Assembly: GCA_944989445.1 (NCBI GenBank)
Contig: CALYLW010000059.1
Span: 434,001-498,000 of the forward strand
Direction: 5' to 3'
From: Ampullaceana balthica
Lineage: Eukaryota > Mollusca > Gastropoda > Lymnaeidae
Length of the DNA: 64,000 nucleotides
The translations under genes and the position numbers were made by a program. Numbering within the stretch: position 1 is the stretch's first letter; each line of letters begins with the position of its first letter. The notes beneath the pieces were generated by a model. That model did not search any database. It worked only from the letters and a program-made list of their open reading frames with translations, and was not told the DNA's origin. Positions 42,511 through 53,905 of the stretch are shown piece by piece.

Positions 42511-43483
42511 TTTGCCCCCAACCCTCCCCTACATTTTAGTGAAATGTCATAAAAATGTCATAAAGTTGTTACAATAAAATTATACTAAATTTCCTGAAAG
42601 TTTATTACATTGAAGACAGTTTACATATATCAAACATAAAAAAGAATTATATCTGCAAGTATAACTGATTACATTACTGATTGTTCTAAATATTCCAGTT
42701 GTTTTTTTTAGCAAATTCTGTCACATTTTCAGCAAAAATACGCAAGCTTTTATATTTATGTGTCCATCTAGTTTCACATAGCAAAGGAACATTTGGAATT
42801 AGTTTTCTTTGCTGATTACTTTCTCAGAAAAACACATTTAATTGACTTAATTGTTTCCTATAGTGTTTCGTACAGCATTCACATTTTTTAAATCGTTTCA
42901 CGACAAGATTTAGTTTTTGTGAACAGCAATGTACCGATGCTTCTATTGGGTATTTTTTCGAATTACTGCTTGGACTCCTCCTTTTTTACCTGCCATTGTA
43001 GAACATCCGTCGTATGCTTGACCAAAATTTTTTGTCATATGTAGTCTAAATTCTAATGAATTTCTAATGATGGTGTTGGCTAAACCTTCAGCTGTTCTAT
43101 TTACAATTGGAATATATCCCAGGAATTCTTCTGTGACCATCATTTTCCCATTTTGTTCTTTGACAAATCTAACACCAAGTGACATCTGCTCAATGCCTGA
43201 AATGTCATTTGTGTCGTCGGCAAGTATAGAAAATGCAACTTCTTCTTCTTCTTTTACATATTCTTTTGGCCTGAGACTTAGTCTCTTGAGGTCTTGGCTA
43301 ATACCTGGGCAACCTGCTTCATCTACTGAGCAGTGCCATACAACACTTTCTTCATGTGGGACTCTTTTGCCTCCCTAACCTTCCCGGCTATGTCTAGCGC
43401 GGGACACGAAGTTAACAAGTGTAGTACTGTTTCATAGGCTATGCTGCAATGACGGCAGTTCGTGTCCCTGTTATAGTCTAGCC

Positions 43484-45977
43484 CAGGGGTTTTTAACCAG
43501 TGCAGTGGTGCATGTATCCCCAAGGGGTGCATGAGCAGGTTCCAGGGGGTGCATGAACGATTCAGAGAAAAAAAGAAAAAGAGGAAGAAAAAAAAGAAGA
43601 AGAAAAAAAAAGATAGAAAAACTGATAATCTGAAAATGTAAACCATAAGCAAGGCATGCCGCGTTAAAGAACGCAAATATAAAATATTTTTACGCGTTTG
43701 CGCATCGTTCTGCGCATGTCGAAAATTGACGAAAAAACTGTCGCAAAATGAACGGTTCGCTCTACGTGTTCCTCTGAATTTCGTGTTTTACGTCACAGTT
43801 TTCTAAATATAATTTAATTTTGTCATCAAATACGTCAGATATATCTATTCCGGTGACCCTCTAACTGTTTTGAGCGGATGTAAACGTTGGGATTTTTTTT
43901 CCTTCACTTTTATTGCTCTGTACGCTGCAAAGGTCTTAAAAACGTTAATTGAAAGCCATTAGTCGTCATTGAAACCCAAAATTCCTGAGTTGAGCATCCA
44001 ATTCCGGTCATTAAAAACATCAACTTCGCCAGTTAAAAAGTTGCCTGTGACTGGTGCGACTTTCCGATTGTCATCACCCCATCAAAATCGTTAATAAATA
44101 ATAAAAGAGAGAGAGATGGAACACAAAAGCCTCAGTGCTTCCACTGTGGAAAATTCCTGTGCAATGACAACATGAAGCCTGTTAGACTACGAGAGCACTT
44201 GGAGAAAGTTCATCCATCCAATTCCGAGGAGAGTGTTGAGGTCTTCAAGCAGAAGAGAGCTCACTTCTTGACCTCAGTTTCCTTGCCCAAGCTTGGATTT
44301 TCTTTGTCACAGAAATCATTCAAGGTTGCGTATCTTATTGCAAAGAACAAGAACCCCCACACTATTGGAGACCTTTGGTGAAGCCTTGTGCTCTGGAGAT
44401 GGTGGAAATGATGTGTGGTCACCAGCAGAGGAAGCAGGTTGAGAAAGTTCCTTTGTCCAATGACACTATTCATTCCAGGATTAGTGACATGGCTGCAGAC
44501 ATTCTGGATCAAGTCTTGTGCGAAATGAGAAGCAGTCCTTTTCCATTTAGCAAGCAGCTGGATGAATCCACTGACGTAGCACAATGCAGTCAAATTCTTG
44601 TATATCTGAGATGTGTTCTCAGTGGATTGCTGAAGGAGGAATTTCTCTTTTGTAAGCCACTCCTAGCTACTACCAAAGCTGCTGATGTGCTGCAGCTAGT
44701 CAGGGCATTCTTCATTGAAAACCAGTTTGACTGGACTTCAAGCATTTCTTCAATTTGCACAGGTGGTGCTCCCTCCATGCTCGGTAATAAGTCAGGATTT
44801 TCACTACTGGTAAAGAAAAAATTTCCAGATATTGTCACTACACACTGTATTATTCATCGTCAGGCACTGGCATGCAAAACTCTACCTCCAACCTTGAAGT
44901 CAGTTCTTTCTACTGCAGTACAAGTTGTAAATTTTAACCGCTCACATGCCTTGAACCACTGCCTCTTCAAGTTGTTCTGTCAGGAGGTGAGCTCTGAGAA
45001 TGAAGTTCTGCTCTACCACACTGAGAAGCGATGGTTGTCCAGGGGACGGACACTTTCTCGGTTAGTAGAACTGAGAGTGGAGCTTGCCATTTTCTTGCAA
45101 GAAAAATGGAGTGACCTTGCTGACAAGTTTGACTGTCCAAATTTCATTCATTACTTGGCATACCTGGCTGACATCTTCACCATCTTGAATGAGTTGAACA
45201 CATCTCTCCAAGGACCTGCTGTGACTGTAATGGATGCTACTGAGAGATTGCAAACCTTTCTTTAAAAAGTGCCACTATTCCAACGACGACTAGAAAAGTC
45301 CAACTTGGACAACTTTCCACTCTTGGATGAAGTTGTAATATCTGGTGCAGAGGGAAGCACTAGGGGATCACTGCCTGACAACATCAAAGGGGAAATTTAA
45401 GAGCACCTTTCAACATTGCAAAGGTCTTTTGAGGGGTATTTCTGTCAAGACATTGCTAGGAAAGATCTTTTGATTCGCAATCCTTTTCTCTGTGACTTGG
45501 ACAACATTGATGACAGTGACTTTGCTAAAGATAACCTGATTGATTTGAGAACCAGAGAAGTACTGAGGAGTGCCTTCAGTTGCAATACCTTGATTGAATT
45601 TTGGTGCGCCCAGCTAGATTCCTACCCACATCTAGCCAAGAGGGCAGTACTGACTCTCCTTCCATTTGCCACAACCTATCTCTGTGAAGCAGGATTCTCC
45701 ACACATTTGGCGATTAATACCAAGGAAAGAAATAAGTTGAATGCAGAGGATGACATGAGAGTTGCTTTGTCCAAAACAGTCCCCAAATTTAAATCGCTGA
45801 TTGATCATAAGATGTAGCAGATCTCTCACTAAATTCCCTCTTGCTTATGGTCAAAACTGTTGTGTTCCTAAAATTAACATAGTTTATTATGCATTTTCTC
45901 CAAGTTTCACGAGGGGCGGCATGAACTTTTTTGGGCATCTGAAGGGGTGCATGGACCCTAAAGGTTAGGAACCACTG
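43484..45977 (+). mobile_element. hAT transposon (Buster/ZBED5-like), nested
   Basis: Ends CAGGGGTTTTTAACC and, inverted, CAGTGGTTCCTAACC (12 of 15 match), the classic hAT end. Flanks GTCTAGCC (43476-43483) and GTACAGCC (45978-45985) match 6 of 8. It interrupts the LINE fragment. The transposase lies at 44120-45817. Confidence 0.8.
44120..45817 (+). pseudogene. BED-finger hAT transposase (ZBED5/FAM200-like), broken
   Basis: Read across three frames. A BED zinc finger (CFHCGKFLCN...RLREHLEKVH) is followed by FKVAYLIAKNKNPHTIGDL and stop at 44379. The 44375-45265 frame carries SNDTIHSRISDMAADILDQV, FPFSKQLDESTDVAQCSQIL, CTGGAPSMLGNKSGF, THCIIHRQALACK, TEKRWLSRGRTLSRLVELR and YLADIFTILNELNTSLQG. 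A third frame (45416-45817) ends with FWCAQLDSYPHLAKRAV, PFATTYLCEAGFS and KERNKLNAEDDMRVAL, the hAT dimerisation region. At least two breaks (near 44375 and 45262-45400) disable it. Confidence 0.85.
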
Positions 45978-46749
45978 GTACAGCCTGTTAAAATATTAGT
46001 TAGTTGCGCAGTGTTCTGTTCGGATTTGTGTCACTAAACTCGGGTGTTTGCGACTCAAACTCCACCACTGGTCTGAACGGCTTGGCCTGTGCATGTTAGC
46101 GAATACTCCCCAAGCAGTCGTATTGTCAGCCCACTCCTGGTACCACTTGTTCCTAAAGTGGTCCATTAGCCAGGTCTTTGCCCCGAGGTAAGTGACTAGG
46201 ACGTCTGGTTGGGGCTGAACTGCCCTGGTTTTTGCCAGGCAGTCTGCTTTCTCAGAAAATCCAACTGAATTATTTGCTTCACGAACAATGTCTTAACGCA
46301 AAAGAGACCCATACATTTCGATTATAGTGTTTGCGTAGTTGCCGAGATATACTCAGCACTACAAGAATCAATTGACAAATGATTACCAAAAAATTTATCT
46401 CGAGATTCAACAATAAACTCTAACAGGTCATAAACATTTCCAGAATTTGATTCTTTTTCACGTAATGCTAAATCATGCATACCGCAAAAAGGGGTTGTAG
46501 AAATGATGGGACCCAGTTTGTTGCATTTTTCTTTAATTTGTCTTCTAAATGCTAATCTATAGAAACTGCTTGGCTTCCAATAATGCAACAAAAATGGCAT
46601 GCATCTTCATGAGAGCCTTTGTGCCATGTGTTTGCAGGTGGCTACGTGCATATTCGTTGAAATCTTTATATTTTGTACATGGTTTAATGACAAACGCCCA
46701 CTGAACTCCTCGAACTTTTCGTTATTTGTTTGAGCCTGTAAACAAATTT

Positions 46750-49529
46750 CTTATATCCATCTTTGTTAATCCTGCAGTTTCTACACGTATATTATTTCAC
46801 AGCAAAATTCAATTTTCTCGTGAGAACTTAAGTTTTTAATTTATTAAATGCATTAATATATGTTGTTTTTTAGCTATTACAGCACTTATTTGTAAATTCG
46901 TATCAATTTCTAATGCTTTTTTCGGCCCTTATGTTATACTTAACTTGAATTTAATTGAAAATTGAACCTGTAAGAAGGCATTGTCAGCTAAATTAAAAAA
47001 CGTTTATTTTGCACCCCCCCCCTTTGGAAAAATTCCTAGCGACGCCCATGGTCCTAGTTATTAACCTTTCAATTGTAATCACAAGACGATCTATTTTGAT
47101 CAAGTGTGTATTGTATGAGTATTTCTTTTAAATCTCGTGTTCTTTATTGATCTTGTTTAAAACCATCTGAAGTACACGTGCTGTGCACGCCTGGGAAGTA
47201 TTTCTATTGGCACATATTGATACGACCACGGCAAGTCGTTGATTTATAAATATAAAAAAGGTCGTGGAAACTCTATCTTAGCTCATACAATTTTGTTAAC
47301 TCTGTTGACTGTTTTAATTCGCCTTGCTTAACCCTCGTTAGCGGCAAAATTGGTTTGTCTTATATAAAAACTGGAGGTGACAAAATAAATGCTAACTTCA
47401 ATCATCGCTTCTTTTGCTTTTTTTGGTTTTTTATTTGGTCTTGTTTTAATAATGGTGCAGTAATAATGAGTGTCATTTTAATAATGTTGTAGTAATAATG
47501 AGTGTCATTTTAAAATATGTTTTATTCTAGTTTTCTGAAACAATGACTCTTAGAGCAAATACCCTGGTAACTTTCAAAGATTATGTCAGGATTTCACAGT
47601 CTTCATTTGTTTGACTACCATTTAGGAGAAATTTAACTGTTTTGTAGCAGCATTTATAATACGTTCACAGAATTTCAAGTATATCTTTGAAAAGGTATTC
47701 AACCAGGTGAATTTTAGACAAAACAACATTTAGTGGATCGTTACGTTTTCTTCAATATCTGCACTGTCTTAATGTGATAGAATTAATTCTGAAAGAGCAT
47801 TTCGGTCAGATCGAATTAACCGAAGATAGTTTCTATAGTTCAAGTTATTATTTATTCCTCATCATTTAGGATTGCGTGGTTAACAACACTTAATCTTTCG
47901 ATTTTTAAAATTCAATAAATAGAACTATTAGTAATAAAACATCCATTTTAAGACTGAAGCAATATCCGATTCGCCTTGCTCTAACTAAAGCCCTTGCAGT
48001 TTTCTTTTACATAGTTTTAAGGGTCTATTGGAGAAGCTCCTGTGATTCGATTGTTCATTGTCCTTATGTGCAGGTTTTTGTATTTTTAACTTTAGAACAT
48101 GTTTATCCAATGCGTTCTCTCCTTCTTGCAAGGAATAATTTTCTTTGCTTTTGCTTAGTGAAGCCACTGGTAAAATTATATTAAAACACTTAACGAGTAT
48201 GAAGAACCAAAAATCACGGACACTTATTACAAAACATAAACTAAGTTAATATCTAGACCAAAAAAGTTATGAAACAAAAATCGTTGCCGATGTTGACACA
48301 CTAAAAACATGTTGATGCTATCGATTAAAATCTTTCTTTTTTGAGAATATAATGCCACATTCTCCCATTTTAAAATAATTTTACCAAAAGTTCCAAATCC
48401 AACGCTATTGATACGTCATTGATCAGCCTGATTATCGACGTTCAGTCCAAACAAAAAAAAGTATTTTATTTAAAATCAATTAGCCTATAATTTGTACGGA
48501 TCGAAGAACTGTATTTTAATAAACAAATATTACGTATTACGTTGGTAAACAAAAGTATGAATTGTGATTGTTATGCGATGATAGACGAACTATTGACGCA
48601 AACTGCAATCGTTTTTCTTTCAATTATCTCGAGTAGAGCAAAAATAAAAGTTTCCATCATTAGACCAATTACCAGACAACATTTTCTTATAGAAGACGTT
48701 CGTTTAATTTAAGTCGCATGTTCTAGGTAAATTTCTTATACATATATGTCATATGTTCATTCGAACGAAAAATATAAGTGTTCAGCCTACATTTTCAGTG
48801 AGTTGTTCAAGTAAGATGATTAATTCTCTTGTGAGATTTTTTTAATTAAGGCAATTTTCGAAATTTCACAACATACATCTATCAAATACGCGCTTTTAAA
48901 AATAAAAATAATTTTAATTCTATAATGAATGGAATAATGAAATGTGTGCAGAAAATGTTATGCAATAATATGAATGTAATATATTTCAATTTTCTCTTTA
49001 TTGAATTTAACAAATTTGCCTCTATAAAGAGCCGATCTTCGCCGTTGTGCAATCTTTCTGTCTAAATTATTTTTAATCCATCCTAGAGGTGAACAATTTT
49101 TAAAAGACAAATTAAAATAAATATTTCAAATTTATATTATAAAAAGTGTAATAGTTAATTTATAGAGGATAGCAAAATATGTTGTTGTTTTTTTTTGTTT
49201 TTTTTTGTTTTTTTGTTGTTGTTTTTTAAATTTCATTTTTCGTGATATTTGCAGTTGTTCCAAAAAGTGACTGAGAATACAAGTACTGAATAATTATGAG
49301 TCACTACTTTAAATCAACTCTGGTGTATTCTGTAATTTTTCAAACGGCTTTAAAAAATTCAATTCAATAGACTCCACTCTTCACATACGTACTCAGGTTA
49401 AATTAGGGCATGGGAGCATCTCCTTTCTCAGAAGAGATGCAGATTATCAACTGGAAGACCATTTAGTTCAAAAGGCAAACATTTTCTTGTAAAATACAAA
49501 ACGCAGAAGGAAAGCTCTAAACCCTTCAA
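46750..49529. other. AT-rich intergenic DNA
   Basis: No supported exon. A minus-strand open stretch at 47985-48167 is Lys/Ser-rich and unrecognised. A TTTG-rich tract lies at 49180-49228. The stretch 49330-49529 should include the promoter and 5' UTR of the lectin gene, but I see no clear TATA box. Confidence 0.45.
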
Positions 49530-52414
49530 ATGGAATTTATAAATATTGTCATTGTGGTTGTTACAATTTTCGGAGGAGACATGGTGGCTGCCAACCCTTG
49601 TTACTTTTGGCCCGGCTCTGAGTATCACGGAAACTTTTGCTACTCTCTTGTCCGGAGTAAACTTAACTGGACCAGTGCGGCGGCGTCTTGCCGCAGCCTG
49701 AATCCTAGCGGAAAGCTGGCCGAACCTCCCAGTGAGGACCACATGCTGTTCGTCCGTCAGATGACCGTCGTGGAATTTCGTGACATCGGCACGCAGACCG
49801 TTTGGATAGGTGATGTGCGTGACGGCGTGACCAAAAATCTGGTGTGGTCATCCACTGGTCAAGCGATCACGTCGACGAGTTGGGGTGCCCAACAACCCAA
49901 CAGCGTCAGCAAGGGGGAGAATTGCGTGGGGCTAGAGCAGAACGCCGTTAACGACGTGCACGACTTCCATTGCAATCTGTTGAAATATCACATGTGTGAG
50001 ATTTTCGTGGGGGACCCGTGTGAGGAGACCTACCCAGGTGGTCAATTATGGGACGGCTACTGTTTTAAATTCCACGAAGAGCCGGCTGCCTGGAGCGACG
50101 CCCAGTCCAGATGCACACGTGAAGACGCGACTGTCGCTGAACCCTACACGGAGAGTTTGTTTAAGTTTGTTCAGTCCATGGCTAGAAGGCAAGCTGGAAT
50201 CAGGGTCGTGGTACCGAAAAAACCCGAACTTGTTGATATGGAGGTTTATAACTGGACGCTGACAGGTCAAACGGAGATAAGATTCGCTGTCCAGGCTTGT
50301 GGCTCCGCCAGCGTGCTCTTGTCACCCGTTAACTACGTCAAGTCGAATTCAACGGCGAATTATGAAATAATTCTTGGAAGCAACAGAAACAAAATGGTGA
50401 GTCTTAGATCATGTGTCAAATTGTCTTTGTCGTGCACAACGATACAAGAAGTGAACACCACGGCCGGGCTTATGTGTAACGATTTCAGAGAGTATCGCAT
50501 CAACTGGTCAGGTAATCAAATTCAAATTGAGGCTGAGTTCAATGGAGTCATTTTCGATTTTAAATTCATAAACCCAATGATGGCCGTCAACTTCTTGACC
50601 CTTGCAATGGGAGATTTATCTGGGGTCTGGCTCTTTTCCAAAGACAGCGGGGAAGATCAAATTTTCCTGGGCGCAAAATATTGGCTCGGAGAGAACAACT
50701 ACAGGTGGTTGTCTACAGGTGGGATAGTTAACCTCACAGGTTGGGCTCAGGGTCAGCCGAACGTATCACCAGGTCAGAACAGTCTGGGTGTAATGGGGCC
50801 TGCTAAACGCTTAGGAAACGTCCGGGAAAATCAAAGCAAGCGATTCATTTGTCAAAAGAGTGCCTTCACGCATGCGTACCTCGTTGTAGTTCCTGGCGGC
50901 GGTGAGCGATCCTATGAGATCATACAAGTTCACGTGACAACGAATAAAAGTTACTACGTTTCTGTTTCTGTTGTAGAAAATTGTCCAGCTTCGTCGATGC
51001 CATCAAAGCGAAACATCGAAGGCGGGTTGTCTAGGTCAACCAGCTTCCTCTTCAACATTGACCCTCGTCTCGAAATGAGGTCATCTGGCATACACAGCGG
51101 TTATGTCTCCCTCAAGGCGTAAAGGTAAAGGATCTTTACTGGACTACTTGGATTTCACCGCAGCTAAGTGTTTTTTTCTATTATTTCGTTTTATTCGTTT
51201 CATTTGTGTACTATTTGTCCGTTGAAGAAGGCTCTTTGCCGAAACGTTCGCTGTTGTGTTACGTCCTGTCAGGCCTACTAATACCCTGTTTTTATTTTAT
51301 GCATTTACCTTTTTAAAAGCCTGATTGCAGTCTCACCCCCATTACTTTATTTTCGGTGTCCGTAAGAGGCACTTTAAACAAATATGAAACACTCTTTCTT
51401 CGAAACAAAGGTGATCTGGTCGGTAGTTTTATTCAAACGTCTGGGCCTGTCCTGGTGATGACCGGCAGCATTTACCAAACAGATGAAATCAACGATTTTA
51501 CTCTCGACTTTGAAATTCCGATCAGCTCGATGGATAGTGCCTACGTCACAATCCCATCTTTTCCGTTACTGTCAACGGAGTTGGATTATTTTAGAGTGGT
51601 TGCAATATTTCCGCACACTTTGGTCAAGATTTTCGGCACAGAAAATTACGTCAAAAACGTTCTTATGCCTTTTGTTGGAGATTCTGTTGACGTTGCAGTA
51701 CCCAGAAACGGTTTCTATTCATTGACAAGTTCGTTTGTATTCCACGTCATCAAAACAAGCCCGGCATTGAATAAGCCAAAATCTGCGTGTACAATGTCTC
51801 TCCTGCCTTCATCTCTGTGGAAGACCGCCTACGATTTTGTTTCGCCATCGAACGTAACCTCAAATACGAGCGTTTACGTCGCCGTTATTCTTCAGACGAG
51901 CTCGATTTCAAACTTTCGGGCCAACGTTCGATCTTTCGCCGATCCGTTTTCGTGCTCGGTCGTTGAGAAAACGTCTCTGTCGGGGTGTTTCTTCACCGTC
52001 AGTCCTAACGACAACGATACTCTCCATGTCTGGGACAACCAAACATTTGCGGCGTACATGCTGGTGCATGACGGTGACAGCATGATGTGCCATGCCTTGG
52101 GATCAGAAGCTGTGAAGACTAACATATCTGCAGGGTACGAACCAGAATTGCGCAGGAAACCGAGCTCCGGCTGCTCGTCTACGTTTCGCAACGTGTCGAA
52201 AGATATGACCGATGAGAAGCTGGAGGTGATGAAGAAACTCATACTGGACGTCAGACGGACCTCCAAGTATAAAAGGACTCTGATATCAGTGCCTTACCAA
52301 CGGGTCTCGTCCGCTACTGTAGGTTACTTGGGAATAGTTGTTGTAGGGTGTGTAGTATCTCTACTGGTACTCTCTGACCTGCATAGGTTATACAAATTTC
52401 TCGCAATCCCATAA
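49530..52414 (+). CDS. Membrane lectin: CTLD, CTLD split by FAMeT domain, IgGFc-binding-like region
   Basis: Two open segments, 49530-51122 (530 codons) and ~51367-52414, read as one receptor-like protein. Signal peptide 1-21. CTLD 1 about 24-158 (YHGNFCYSL, VWIGD, WGAQQPN, FHC...MCE). CTLD 2 starts DPCEETYPGGQLWDGYCFKF (162-221) and resumes at IFLGAKYW...WAQGQPN...RFICQK (378-443). Between them, ~236-370, is a FAMeT-like module (FAVQACGSASVLLSP, NYEIILG, CNDFREYRINWSGNQI). Next comes an IgGFc-binding-like region (GTLNKYETLFLRNKGDLVGS, VLVMTGS), then a membrane span near the end (VGYLGIVVVGCVVSLLVL). Probable surface recognition receptor. A stop at 51120 and a Penelope fragment separate the segments. 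Splicing GC|GTAAAG (51118) to TAAG|A (51367) would join them in frame, so the gene may be functional. AATAAA lies at 52561. Confidence 0.75.
51119..51366 (+). other. Candidate 248 nt intron enclosing a Penelope fragment
   Basis: Donor GTAAAG at 51119 and acceptor ...CCGTAAG ending 51366, with a pyrimidine-rich CACCCCCATTACTTTATTTT before it. Removal joins AAG-GC to A-GGC-ACT and so restores one frame (SLK-A-GTLNK). Not proven; without splicing, the protein ends at residue 530, before the membrane span. Confidence 0.45.
51131..51350 (+). mobile_element. Penelope-like fragment spanning a tandem junction
   Basis: Reverse complement of 36811-36634 followed directly by the first ~43 bp of a second unit (equivalent to 39741-39698). 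It therefore carries the end of one copy joined to the start of the next, plus the hammerhead-like motif (TTGAAGA...GCCGAAACGTTC at 51221-51249). No coding sequence is included. Confidence 0.88.
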
Positions 52415-52554
52415 TCTCTAACTGTAGTGCTTAAATGAGTAATACTAATAGCTCTATAGACGAAAGATAGCAAAGCGTATGGACGTGAGCCACCTGTCAC
52501 AATGTCATGAAGATACTTATCTAACTCAATCATCATTATTTTTTTGTATAAGTT

Positions 52555-52570
52555 TAGTTCAATAAACATG
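52555..52570 (+). terminator. Polyadenylation signal of the lectin gene
   Basis: AATAAA at 52561-52566, ~150 bp after the stop at 52414, followed by TG-rich GGTGTCTG. Position and context fit a cleavage/polyadenylation site. Confidence 0.5.
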
Positions 52571-53149
52571 GTGTCTGACAAGTGCCTGGATCCGACTTTG
52601 AACTGCATTACTTTGCACTACGCGAATAAAATTTACAACTGATTATATTGTGCAGTAAATAAACCATTATAGTAATAAATTTATTAAATGTCGCTGTTTT
52701 GGCCTGTGGAACCTGAAAGAGGGTGCTAGATATCTAAAAATGGAGATGATTGTAAGTAATTGGTAATCTCATACGGTACTCACTAGATCGCAATTTTTTT
52801 TTAAAGAATTTTTTTATGAGATAGATGGAACGTTCAATGTTACATTTTTTTAAAAAGTTGTTGGAGCCGAATTTTTGGCCGCCCAACTTTGGTGGGTCAT
52901 ATGTAGAAATTCAAATTTACCAGCATATCGCTACGCGAGAGACACATTAGCATTAACAATAAAGGTGTGTTTTAATATATTATGTTGTTTAATGAAGAAA
53001 TCATTTCTTAAAAACATTTATTGTCAGTTCTATATTTATGGTGAGAAATATTGTTGTACAAATATTTTGTTTAAAAATAAAAACATTATTTAATGAGATT
53101 TGATGTTTAAGGGTCTGAGAAATGACAAAGCCTCACCTTAGTTTTAGCA
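52571..53149. other. AT-rich DNA, no gene seen
   Basis: Nothing beyond short chance frames. Confidence 0.45.
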
Positions 53150-53905
53150 TTTTTTAAACCCTTTTATTAACTTCACCGTCTTATCTGTCTGTCTGTCGTG
53201 GTCCCGTCGGCGTAAAAACAAAAGTAAAAAATGACCCACTTCCCGTGATCCTATCGAACTGAAATTTTGCACATAGACTTTGTCACCTAACAATGCTTTC
53301 TATTAAAATTTCAGATCGATTGAACGTACCGTAATATAATTTTTGAATTTTTAGATTATCTCAACGTATCTCTATATAGCATATGAATGTATGTGCTAGA
53401 ATGTCGTGCGGTGCGTATTACATTGAACATACTTTTTAAAAAATATTTTCATGTCGCTGTGTGGTGCGTATTATATTGAACATACTTTTATAATATTTTC
53501 CCGATCTTTAAATGTTTATGCTAGTCTGTCACGCGGTTAGCATTATATTGAACATAATAGCATAGTGGCGGTCCTAACCATTGAGACTCGTTTGCCTTGC
53601 CGGGCAGGCGCCAAAGTGGTAGCGGGTCATAGTAGGGCAATTCCACCCCTCCTTGTGAGGCCAACTTAGTGGGAGGCATCTTCGACTTTCTGTCCTAGAT
53701 GCCCAAGTGGCCGCTTCAGAAGCGACCGCTCCGTTCCCAGCTGTCACGTCCTTTTCTGGGGGAGGGGGGCCAGATAGCTGGGATGGTCTTCCAGGAAGAC
53801 CCATGAAGAGCACTAGGCTCGGGGCTTCTGATTTTCTTCCACATGTAGGATCATTAGTTATGTCTCATATAAAATGGATTTATAGTCAAAACTTTATTTT
53901 TACTG
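53150..53905 (-). repeat. Inverted-terminus repeat copy, split by a GC-rich insert
   Basis: Minus-strand member of the 10345-11365 family: CTTTTATTAACTTCACCGTC and the GTCTGTCTGTC tract at its left, TTAGTTATGTCTCATATAAA and GGATTTATAGTCAAAACTTT at 53849-53895. Between the halves, 53565-53850 is unrelated G/C-rich sequence. Confidence 0.6.
53565..53850. other. GC-rich insert of unknown kind
   Basis: Markedly higher G+C than flanks, with a 79-codon open stretch on the minus strand (53574-53813; contains MGLPGRPSQL and CLPLSWPHKEGWNCP) that does not resemble a known domain to me. Could be a SINE-like or processed sequence that landed in the repeat. Confidence 0.35.

Larger units (their letters stand above)
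43335..46255 (-). mobile_element. LINE 3' fragment inserted in the DUF4371 hAT
   Basis: Minus-strand reading from 46255 gives ADCLAKTRAVQPQP, LGAKTWLMDHFRNKWYQEWA, QWWSLSRKHPSLVTQIRTEH. After the inner hAT it resumes (43480-43340) with RDTNCRHCSIAYETVLHLLT and SCPALDIAG. A CxxC-H-C knuckle with ETVLHLL-SCP is typical of the end of ORF2 in RNase H-bearing LINEs. Exact edges are uncertain, especially at the 43190-43340 side. Confidence 0.6.
42660..46720 (-). pseudogene. hAT transposase, ZMYM1/DUF4371 type, interrupted
   Basis: The N-terminal half is at 46720-46260: KDFNEYARSHLQTHGTKALM, then YRLAFRRQIKEKCNKLGPII, and a continuation to VREANNSVGF. The C-terminal half is at about 43260-42660: VAFSILADDTNDISGIEQMS, NFGQAYDGCSTMAGKKGGVQ and, after frameshifts, LCETRWTHKYKSLRIFAEN. 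This order is that of DUF4371 hAT transposases. The two halves are separated by a LINE fragment that itself carries another hAT. Stops and frameshifts make it inactive. A C-rich end-like stretch at 47012-47050 could be one terminus. Confidence 0.75.

Noticed and set aside
47985..48167. 60-codon minus-strand frame
   Set aside because: Lys/Ser-rich, no domain, no convincing splice sites.
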